Assembly (NCBI GenBank): GCA_020186115.1
Contig: WSYJ01000013.1
Coordinates: 496,001-560,000, forward strand
Source: Histomonas meleagridis
Lineage: Eukaryota; Parabasalia; Tritrichomonadida; Dientamoebidae
Reading direction: 5' to 3'
Length of the DNA stretch: 64,000 nt
Under the pieces are notes generated by a model, which was not told where the DNA came from, ran no database searches, and saw only the letters and a program-made list of their open reading frames with translations. Below are positions 37,040 to 44,722 of this stretch, in pieces. The position numbers were made by a program, and so were the translations under genes. How positions within the stretch are numbered: position 1 is the stretch's first letter; every line of letters begins with the position of its first letter.

Positions 37040-37458
37040 ATATGGTGTAATATGTAAACTTATTTGAATTTTCGATTTTAATTATCACAATTTTGCTACA
37101 TATAAAAGACATTGTTTATAAAATTAGATCATTTTATTGTTAATTTGTTTATATTTAAAAGAACATCCAAAATTTGAAATTGATCAAGTATTATACATAG
37201 AAAAACAATTTTACACATCAATCATTGTGTAATTCAAAATAATATAAATGAAAAAGTGCTACGAAATAAACGTTTTCATATTCAAATCCTTAATGAAGGG
37301 AAAATGGAAAAATAAATCATAAATGAATGAGAAGCACTTACTTTTATCAAAAACAAGTTTTTTAGTATCAAATATAATTCTATAACAATTTTGAAAAAAA
37401 GGAAACACTTGAAGAAAGTTGCTTGTTTATTTAAAAAGTGCTTATTATTTGGACAAAA
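37040..37458. other. Gap between kinesin and Kelch genes
   Basis: AT-rich intergenic sequence without recognised genes. It contains AAATAAACGTTTTCA at ~37265-37279, an AACGTT about 185 bp upstream of the Kelch gene ATG. Confidence 0.35.
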
Positions 37459-39615
37459 ATGGAGCACAAGATTGAACAGTATCACATTAAAGAAAAGCCC
37501 CCAGTCCAAAACTACAGCGCTAAGAATCCACAGCTCGAACCTTATTCACACAGAATTTGTTATCATGAAGATTTTATATATTTCATGGCAAATGGAAAAT
37601 TGTATTTTTTAAATTTACAAAATCAACAAAACCAGCAATACAAATGGCAAGTCGATAATGTTGTTCCTTTTTCAATGCGATATGGGCAATCTATGACAGC
37701 GTCCTCTCAAGGAATAGTTTTCTTTGGCGGATACGAAATGCCAGATGTTTATTATAATGACATTTGGATTTTTAATAAGGACACTAAGTTTAAATGGTCA
37801 TATATTGTATGTGATATTCCACCAAGAGCGTTTCATGCAGCTACATCAACTAATTCTGGAACCAATATTGTTATATCTGGTGGGAAACATAAAGACAAAA
37901 TATTTGATGATTTTTATATCTTAAATCTAGAAACGCAATCAGTGCAAAAAGTTGAATTTAGCATCAACTTTCCATTTTACAACCATTCAATGGTACCCGT
38001 TTCAAAAAGTGAAATTTGTTTACTCGGCGGTTTTAACATCTCAGAAAAGTCCAATTTTGAAATCTATCGAATCAACACCGAAACCAAAGCGATCGACTTA
38101 CTTGACACAGAATATCATAACCAATATTTAAATTTTTCCAATTGTTCATATTGTTTTGACCTCTTATTCACGACACCCGGTATTATATCAAAGCAACAAA
38201 ATTCTCAAGATTATAATAATGTAATGATGTTTCACTTTGAACATAAGACTTGGATACCATTAAACTTATCAATGTTTCCAGACTTTAATCCATATTTTGT
38301 ATATCAAAACATTCATCAGCCCAATTATCTCTTTATAATTAATCAACAACTTTCGACTCTTATACGTTATATGATATTTTCGAAACCGAATTTTATATTT
38401 TCTGCTGATCATTTAGATTACACAACATTTTTACGGAACTCATTGATATATGCAAACCATAGATTCTCTCGTGTTAATTCACAATACACAAATCAAATCC
38501 GTGACGAAAAAAGAATCATTGAAGAGACCAAAGGAAAATTAAGTAAATTAGTTATCGACAATGATTTAATTACTTCTGATGAAATCGAGTCAATACACTC
38601 TGATAAGAATAGTCTCGAAGCAGCAAAATCAATTGAAGCTAAATCGCTCGAAATAGCAAAAAAAGTTATTCAAAAAAGTGAAAAAGCAAAAAGTGACGAA
38701 AATATCGAAAACATTGATTTGCACCAAACGATTTCGTCAATGTTAACCAAAAAACAAGAATATAAGGAAACAATTAATAACCTTACAAAAGAGGCTGAAA
38801 TGTTATCCGAAAAGATTGCAAAAATTTCGTTTTTTTCTGCGTCATTCGCAAATCATAAAATTCCTTCAACACAAACAAATCAAACATTTTGCGCTTCACA
38901 ACAAATCGCAAGTAAAATCAAAAATATAAAATCAGAAATAGCAAAATTGGAATCGATATATCAACAAAAAAATAAAGAAAATCAAAACGTGAAAAACAGT
39001 ATATTAAATAATTATGATCAAATTTGGCAAGTACAAAAATTTATTAACAACACAACACATAAAATATGCGATTTAAAGCATAAATATTTTTCTACATTAA
39101 GAAATCTATTCGAATTACGTGTATCTGAACTGAAGACTAAATCAATTGATGATAAAATGAAAGCAATCACACTTGACTCAATCACTATACCCGAAAAAAT
39201 GAAGAAAACTAGCGCTTTAATCCAAGAAAAAATTGGTATTATCAACGAGATTAATGATTCATTAGATGCTTTAATGACCACATCAAAAGGTTGCGACGCA
39301 TTTGCTATCGATCGTGTAAACCGTTCAATTCAGGCGCTAGAAAGTTGGACGGTTTCTTCAATCAAAATTTTGCCATCAAATAATTCACTCAAACCGCTAA
39401 TTTTACGTAGAGTAAAGAAAAGTAGCGGAAGAGGAAGCAGAGCTGAAAGATCAATCCCTCCGCCTGCTCCTGAAACAAGATTTGTTAAAAGAACTCCACC
39501 TTCATCAATTAATATGACTTCGTTAGCGCTAAGTATTGGAAGATTGGATTTGTTGGCAAATGATATAGAAAGAGTTTTAAATAGAATTGACGAGGAATTA
39601 AATGAGAAAAATTAA
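37459..39615 (+). CDS. Kelch-repeat and coiled-coil protein
   Basis: 718 residues from the ATG at 37459; the open frame extends a few codons further to a GTG. Residues ~20-300 contain Kelch-type beta-propeller blades with paired Gly and aromatic residues (GIVFFGGYEMPDVYYNDIWI, NIVISGGKHKDKIFDDFYIL, EICLLGGFNISEKSNFEIYR). Residues ~340-640 are coiled coil (LSKLVIDNDLITSDEIESIH onwards). The C terminus is basic and Pro-rich (LRRVKKSSGRGSRAERSIPPP). This recalls trichomonad and amoebozoan Kelch/coiled-coil proteins tied to the cytoskeleton, but no catalytic domain is present. It sits directly downstream of a kinesin on the same strand. Confidence 0.8.
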   Translation: MEHKIEQYHIKEKPPVQNYSAKNPQLEPYSHRICYHEDFIYFMANGKLYFLNLQNQQNQQYKWQVDNVVPFSMRYGQSMTASSQGIVFFGGYEMPDVYYNDIWIFNKDTKFKWSYIVCDIPPRAFHAATSTNSGTNIVISGGKHKDKIFDDFYILNLETQSVQKVEFSINFPFYNHSMVPVSKSEICLLGGFNISEKSNFEIYRINTETKAIDLLDTEYHNQYLNFSNCSYCFDLLFTTPGIISKQQNSQDYNNVMMFHFEHKTWIPLNLSMFPDFNPYFVYQNIHQPNYLFIINQQLSTLIRYMIFSKPNFIFSADHLDYTTFLRNSLIYANHRFSRVNSQYTNQIRDEKRIIEETKGKLSKLVIDNDLITSDEIESIHSDKNSLEAAKSIEAKSLEIAKKVIQKSEKAKSDENIENIDLHQTISSMLTKKQEYKETINNLTKEAEMLSEKIAKISFFSASFANHKIPSTQTNQTFCASQQIASKIKNIKSEIAKLESIYQQKNKENQNVKNSILNNYDQIWQVQKFINNTTHKICDLKHKYFSTLRNLFELRVSELKTKSIDDKMKAITLDSITIPEKMKKTSALIQEKIGIINEINDSLDALMTTSKGCDAFAIDRVNRSIQALESWTVSSIKILPSNNSLKPLILRRVKKSSGRGSRAERSIPPPAPETRFVKRTPPSSINMTSLALSIGRLDLLANDIERVLNRIDEELNEKN

Positions 39616-39980
39616 AAATGTTCTTACTAAAATATCTTTTAAATTTTTTATTTGTAAATATTATTTGATTTGATTATTTATAAAATGTAATTGAAATTGC
39701 TTTACTGAAAATAAAGAAAATGCTAATCATCATTAAATATTTTATATCTGATGAAGAAAGTTATTAAATGCTCTTAACATGTGCAAAATAATTTTTTTGA
39801 TTCATTCTATTGTTCATTGACATGAAAATTTTTTTGAAATCTTCTTGAAACAGACATAAAATTTATTATAAGTATTCATAAAAAATTGAGTAAATAAACT
39901 TAAAACGAAAAATATCTTCCAGTCAAAGTCAAAACAACGAAAAGAAACATTTATCAAAACTCAAAATTTATATAAAACAT
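39616..39980. other. Gap without a recognised gene
   Basis: AT-rich sequence. The 3' end of the Kelch gene has TAAAAA at the stop. No clear AACGTT/AACGGT motif was seen before the four-TM gene at 39981; AAAACGAAAAA at ~39902-39912 is the nearest. Confidence 0.3.
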
Positions 39981-40637
39981 ATGCCATCTTTGGGAGTCTT
40001 AAAAATCATCATAATAACAATCAATTGTTTTATTTTCTGTCTGATTAATGGATGCATAATTTTTCCTTATTGCGAGCTAAAGAAAGCAAATCTCATTCAT
40101 TTTATAAAATCTGATATATCAGTGTTTATTATATTTTTTATGTATTTTTTACTTATTATAACACTTATATTGGGAATTATTTTAACACATCATCAACAAA
40201 CACCATTAATTTATGGATATATTTCAGTTTTAATTTTCACAATGTTCACATTATTGGCTCTTGGTTTTATGGCTATTTTGTATGAGGAAAATTTACTCAT
40301 AAAATTTGGTGATAAGTGGACAAAAGTAGAAAATTTGATTGTTGTTCTAGGTATAGAAAGAAAATTAAAATGCTCTGACTTTGATTCTTTAACTCCAACT
40401 TATGAAGGACATTTTAGAAATTTCAGACCATTTTGTCGTGATGAAATCAAAGAAAATGTTTTATATCCAATTTTTTATTTTTTATTCCCCTCGTTAATCA
40501 CTATTGTAATTCTTGAAGGCGTTCTAATGTATGTTGCGATTAACTTATTAAATTATTCAAAGGAGAAAAACTCTTATTCTTATAACATTCAAACTGTGAA
40601 GTTCCAAGAAAATCCATCAATTGAACAGTACCAATAA
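39981..40637 (+). CDS. Four-transmembrane tetraspanin-like protein
   Basis: 218 residues with four membrane helices: IIITINCFIFCLINGCIIFP, VFIIFFMYFLLIITLILGII, YISVLIFTMFTLLALGFMAI and FYFLFPSLITIVILEGVLMY. A large loop between helices 3 and 4 contains two Cys (KCSDF, PFCRDE). The short loop 1/large loop 2 topology matches tetraspanins, a family trichomonads carry and which organises membrane microdomains, but the CCG motif of classical tetraspanins is absent. The call is by topology only. The tail after the last helix is short and ends ...PSIEQYQ. Confidence 0.6.
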   Translation: MPSLGVLKIIIITINCFIFCLINGCIIFPYCELKKANLIHFIKSDISVFIIFFMYFLLIITLILGIILTHHQQTPLIYGYISVLIFTMFTLLALGFMAILYEENLLIKFGDKWTKVENLIVVLGIERKLKCSDFDSLTPTYEGHFRNFRPFCRDEIKENVLYPIFYFLFPSLITIVILEGVLMYVAINLLNYSKEKNSYSYNIQTVKFQENPSIEQYQ

Positions 40638-40813
40638 AAAAATTTAAAATTTGATATGTTTTTAGGAAAATTATGTTCTTAAAATGAGAATTCTTAATAT
40701 TATTTTTTGAATTCGTTTTCTTCAAAACAAGTACTCATGTTTTAAATTAAATCATCGCTTAAAACATTAAAAAAAATAACTCAAATACTTTATCATAAAT
40801 TATATATAAGTTA

Positions 40814-40837
40814 AATATATATACCGGTATATATATT
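40814..40837. repeat. 24-bp perfect palindrome centred on CCGG
   Basis: The arms AATATATATACC and GGTATATATATT are exact reverse complements with no spacer, positions 40814-40825 and 40826-40837. It lies just downstream of the ankyrin relic (minus strand) in a gene-free gap and could form a cruciform or act as a dimeric binding site. Confidence 0.6.
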
Positions 40838-40861
40838 GAAATTCAACAAAAAGTTTACTTA

Positions 40862-41220
40862 TTAAAATGTACTGCTAAGTAATTTTACTATTTCAGTATG
40901 TTTATTTAAAGTTACGCATAACTGCTGTTGAATTATTTGAAAGTTTTTCATGTTTTTATATATATTATTACCAAATTTGTAGGGCCTAAACAAAGAAATT
41001 AATGTTTTTTGTTCTTTTTCTGATTTATAATGAATAAAACTTAAATTGTCTGAGTTCATGAAAATTTTTGGATCCAATAAATTATTTAACAAATATATGA
41101 TGATTTTTGAGAAACTTTTTTTTTGAAGATAATGCAAAAATATCTCAAATATTTTGGATTCTATTTTGCTTACAAGCAAGCTTCAAGTTTCTTCAAATTC
41201 ATCAACCTTTTTCAAAATGT
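40862..41220 (-). pseudogene. Truncated DUF3447/ankyrin relic
   Basis: A 105-codon minus-strand frame contains SFIHYKSEKEQKTLISLFRP, closely like the LYFIHYKTKDEINGFFSF part of the intact gene at 1780-3108. It then jumps directly to a single ankyrin end (LNKHTEIVKLLSSTF). The DUF3447 core and most repeats are missing. It looks like a dispersed, internally deleted copy of the ankyrin family. Confidence 0.65.
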
Positions 41221-41286
41221 CCAAATATATGGAAAAATCATTCGGATTTGAAATAAATGAAAAGATACTTTTACTTACTTTCAAAA

Positions 41287-41309
41287 TATCATATGACAGT
41301 CATATGATA
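41287..41309. repeat. Inverted repeat TATCATATGAC-A-GTCATATGATA
   Basis: Eleven-base perfect arms around one central A. It lies ~170 bp upstream of the DHYC gene. A further copy of TGATATGATAAATAATT follows at about 41320-41340. A small open frame of 38 codons (ATG 41352 to TGA 41463-41465) lies between it and the gene; that may be an upstream ORF or a remnant. Confidence 0.55.
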
Positions 41310-41477
41310 AATAATTGATATTGATATGATAAATAATTAAGTTAAAAGAAAATGAATAATTCTTATCACACAAATCAATTATTGATTGAGGTGTTTGAGA
41401 AAGTTCCTGATAATTTAGCCCGAAAATTTTTTGCTACTTTCCGTATAAATCATTCAATTGCCTGAGGTTTTGATGAG

Positions 41478-42470
41478 ATGGATGAAGAAAACCAACCATT
41501 CCTAAAGAAACAATTTGATGATCCTAATATTCCTCCACTTACAAAGTGGAGAAATTACTTACACTTCTTTTGGATAACAATTGATAAACCAACTCCAATT
41601 CGACTGCGTTATTCTGTTTTTGAAATTTGGCCAATATTAACAGAAATATTTATTTACTTACATGTGATTATAACATACCAAATGCATATCAGGTTCCATA
41701 TTGCTGGATTCCAAGGAACTCCATTGTTTGCATTTTTGTATGGTTGTTTTTCTATCACAGGCTTGATATGCCTTCTTATTACATATCAAACAGATCCTGG
41801 GTATCTTCCTTTTTATTACTCGCAAGACAAAAAAAAGCATTATACGTTAGATGAGATAAAATCAGGAACAGCAATTACCCAAGAACAAATTGATTATGCT
41901 AAAAAGCAACCACGTCCAGCTAGGTGTTCATTTATATCTAGTCAAGGTCGCTATGTTTTGCGAGCTGATCATTATTGTAGCTATGTTGGGAATTTTATAG
42001 GGATTTACAATCACAGATTTTTCCAATTAACCATGTTTTATATGGGTTTTTCTGTTCTTTATTTTTTTATTCTGATATGTTATGAAAAATTTATTGGAAC
42101 ATATCCTTTTTCAATATTTGTTTTTATTTTCCAATTTGTTAATAGCTTTTTGTTTTCTTATCTTCTTCTTAATAACCTTCGGTTCCAACTAACATTAGTC
42201 AGTAAGAACATAACATATGTTGAATCATTAAAAGGAAAAAAGCACTCTGAGTATGACAATGGGTGCTTGAGGAATTTCGAAGAAGTTTGTGCTCCTAGAA
42301 AGTATTTACCGCTTTGGATTCTTCCAATACCTCTTCCGCATACTGTTGATGGATTTTCTTTTAGACCGAATGAGGGTGTTGAAGAATCAGATTCGGACGA
42401 CAGAATGGATGAGAATGAGTTGTTGAACAAATTCTTATTCAATGATATTAATAATAGAACAATTTTATAA
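41478..42470 (+). CDS. DHHC-type palmitoyltransferase-like membrane protein (DHYC, zinc site degraded)
   Basis: 330 residues with about four membrane helices (ILTEIFIYLHVIITYQMHI; FAFLYGCFSITGLICLLITY; LTMFYMGFSVLYFFILICY; FSIFVFIFQFVNSFLFSYLL). Between helices 2 and 3 is the segment RADHYCSYVGNFIGIYNHRF, which matches the DHHC-CRD core (xRxDHHCPWVxNCVGxxNxRF) with DHYC in place of DHHC. TDPGYLP upstream matches the family DPG motif. Most zinc-ligand Cys/His of the Cys-rich domain are missing: RPARCSFISSQGRYVLRADH has one Cys. DHYC enzymes are active in yeast, but loss of the zinc scaffold makes activity here uncertain. Family function: S-palmitoylation at Golgi or plasma membrane. Confidence 0.8.
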   Translation: MDEENQPFLKKQFDDPNIPPLTKWRNYLHFFWITIDKPTPIRLRYSVFEIWPILTEIFIYLHVIITYQMHIRFHIAGFQGTPLFAFLYGCFSITGLICLLITYQTDPGYLPFYYSQDKKKHYTLDEIKSGTAITQEQIDYAKKQPRPARCSFISSQGRYVLRADHYCSYVGNFIGIYNHRFFQLTMFYMGFSVLYFFILICYEKFIGTYPFSIFVFIFQFVNSFLFSYLLLNNLRFQLTLVSKNITYVESLKGKKHSEYDNGCLRNFEEVCAPRKYLPLWILPIPLPHTVDGFSFRPNEGVEESDSDDRMDENELLNKFLFNDINNRTIL

Positions 42471-42596
42471 AATTCATAAACATTGTGTTACATTAAAAAT
42501 ATATTCAATGTTTTCATGTGAGATGTACAAATAAATGAGTATTTGGCTTTGCTTTCATTGTAAGTTTAAATTTGATTTTGCAACACGATTTGTTCG

Positions 42597-42640
42597 TTAA
42601 CGGTTTGTTGGTATTGAATCGTTTACATACTGTACGTTTA
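42597..42640 (+). promoter_or_regulatory. TAACGGTTTG and ACGTTTA motifs before kinesin 2
   Basis: TTAACGGTTTG lies at 42597-42607, ATCGTTTAC around 42618-42626 and TACGTTTA at 42633-42640, all in the 80 bp before the ATG at 42677. They lie inside an open frame extending up to 42572, so that extension is unlikely to be translated. Confidence 0.45.
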
Positions 42641-42676
42641 GAGCATACAAATCATACATTCACTCTCCATTACAGA

Positions 42677-44416
42677 ATGTCGCTTAATAACAGTACTATT
42701 GGTCGACCTTCAATTAATAATAATAATAACCAAAACAACAAAGAATTATCTATAATTTCAAAACAAAAAGCGAAAAATCAAAATAATCAAACATTAAATC
42801 TAGGAGAATCAGATGACAGAATCAAAGTATTTTTAAGAATGAGACCATTATTGCCAGGTGAAAAAGCAATGGATTTCCAAATTGAAGATCAAACTATAAC
42901 AATTCGTCCATCACGTGGATCTTCTTATTTCTGTGTAGATAAATCATACTCATTCCGGAAAATTTTGGACAAAGATACATCCCAAGCAAGTGTATTTGAA
43001 GATATCGCACTTCCATTATTATCGGATTTCTTTGAAGGAAATGATGTTCTTATTTTTTGCTATGGATGTACCAATGCAGGGAAAACATTTACAATAACTG
43101 GAACTAATGAAAAGCCTGGTCTTATACAAAGAACAATGAATTTTATTGTACCACAAATTATATCATCTTCTGAAAAACAAAAGCCAAAACTTACATCATC
43201 TTACATCGAAATATATAATGAAAAGATATATGATCTATTAAGTACCGCCAAAAATCCAGAAACATTAAAACTCATGAACGATAAAGATGGAGACATCATT
43301 ATTAAATCAGCAATTGAATTTCCTATTGAATCATTAGAAGATGTTTCAGCTTTACTTGAAAAAGGAGAGAATGGAAGACATCGTGGAGTTACAGACTTTA
43401 ATTGTGATAGTTCACGATCACATACTATTTTTAGGTTAAAGTTAACATGGCAAAAACAAGTTTCTTTCTTATCAATTATTGATCTTGCTGGCTGTGAAAG
43501 GATTTCAGTAGTAAATTCTGCTTCAGGTTCATTTAAGGAGGCATGCAACATTAACAAGTCTATGTTATCACTAGGGAAATGTATTAGACTCCTTAAAGAA
43601 GCAGGAACAAAAAGAACGCCTGTTCCATACCGTGAATCGAAACTAACATATTTATTTAAAACATTTTTCGAGCCAACAAAAAGACCTGCTAAAGCTGCAA
43701 TGATTGTTAATGTTTCACCATCAATAACACAAATCGAAGATACTATTTTTGCATTACAATTTGCTGCTGAAGCTTCACAATGTGCTGTACGTCAAGTATC
43801 ACGACCAGAAACAGATATTGTTCATACAGAACCTAAAAAAGTTCCTGTAAAGAAAGAAATTGAAATCGTAGAAACAGAAGAAGAAATAGAAAACCGGCTT
43901 AGATCAGAACTTAAAAAAGAAATGGAACAATATATTATGGAAAAAGAAGAACAATATAAACGACAAATGGAAACATTTAATTCGATTTGTCAAAGTATAT
44001 TTTTAAGTAGATTTGAATCTTCTTCTTTTATGGATAATTCTATTCCACTTGAAGAATTGTATAATAAAAAAATCAGCGAAAAGAAAGAATACCTAACGAA
44101 AATACAAAAAATTCATCTCGATTCAGAAGAAGAAGAGAAAAAATTAATGGATGAACTAGAAAAAGCAAAAGAAGAACTATATAAAATTAGACAAGAAAAT
44201 GAAAAAATATTAACAGAAAATGAAATGTACAGAAATGAAATAGATGAAATATATCATAGAAATTACAGAGGTTCAAGAAAAAGCTCCATGCAACAATACT
44301 TCAAATCTGTAAAGTTTAGGGTTGCACAAGAAGATCCCCCAAAGGTCTGTCAAAACAATAATGAAAACTTCCTCCAGAATGACATACTTCCGAAATCTAT
44401 TCTCAAGAAAACCTAA
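42677..44416 (+). CDS. Kinesin motor protein, paralogue of 35159-37039
   Basis: 579 residues from the ATG at 42677. An Asn-rich leader (SINNNNNQNNKELS) precedes a compact motor at ~53-385: IKVFLRMRPLLPG, P-loop YGCTNAGKTFT, SSRSH, and DLAGCER in place of DLAGSER. The motor is followed by an acidic hinge, a coiled coil (~415-540) and a tail ending PKSILKKT. Order, the shared RxRPLLPxE start and GKTxTxxGTxExPGLIxR place it with the upstream kinesin as a divergent duplicate. The Ser-to-Cys change in switch II is unusual but conservative. Role: microtubule transport or mitosis; not resolvable further. Confidence 0.92.
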   Translation: MSLNNSTIGRPSINNNNNQNNKELSIISKQKAKNQNNQTLNLGESDDRIKVFLRMRPLLPGEKAMDFQIEDQTITIRPSRGSSYFCVDKSYSFRKILDKDTSQASVFEDIALPLLSDFFEGNDVLIFCYGCTNAGKTFTITGTNEKPGLIQRTMNFIVPQIISSSEKQKPKLTSSYIEIYNEKIYDLLSTAKNPETLKLMNDKDGDIIIKSAIEFPIESLEDVSALLEKGENGRHRGVTDFNCDSSRSHTIFRLKLTWQKQVSFLSIIDLAGCERISVVNSASGSFKEACNINKSMLSLGKCIRLLKEAGTKRTPVPYRESKLTYLFKTFFEPTKRPAKAAMIVNVSPSITQIEDTIFALQFAAEASQCAVRQVSRPETDIVHTEPKKVPVKKEIEIVETEEEIENRLRSELKKEMEQYIMEKEEQYKRQMETFNSICQSIFLSRFESSSFMDNSIPLEELYNKKISEKKEYLTKIQKIHLDSEEEEKKLMDELEKAKEELYKIRQENEKILTENEMYRNEIDEIYHRNYRGSRKSSMQQYFKSVKFRVAQEDPPKVCQNNNENFLQNDILPKSILKKT

Positions 44417-44722
44417 ATCATCACAAACCTTCCATTAATATTCACCTTAATTTTTTTTTAGTAAAGTCAATTATATTAATTTAATACTTTTACAATGATC
44501 ATTTATACAAAGTTCAAATCATAATCCTAAAGTGAATTTTATTATACTCATTCAAAAGAAGTTTAATTTAGTTAAATTTAAATCTTTTTTATATGTTATC
44601 TAATCACATTCGTTAATCCGAAACAAGTTATGAACTGTGTTCAAAACTTTGTAATTTTCCAATTGATTCTGCAAAATGTCAAAAATGTTTTTTATTTTGA
44701 TTGTAAATTCTTTATTTACTCT
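44417..44722. other. Gap between convergent genes
   Basis: The 3' ends of kinesin 2 (plus) and glutaminyl-tRNA synthetase (minus) face each other here. AT-rich, with no recognised feature besides T runs that could act in 3'-end formation. Confidence 0.4.

Noticed and set aside
42572-42676. N-terminal extension of the second kinesin frame
   Set aside because: It starts at a TTG and holds three promoter-type motifs; the ATG at 42677 is the better start.
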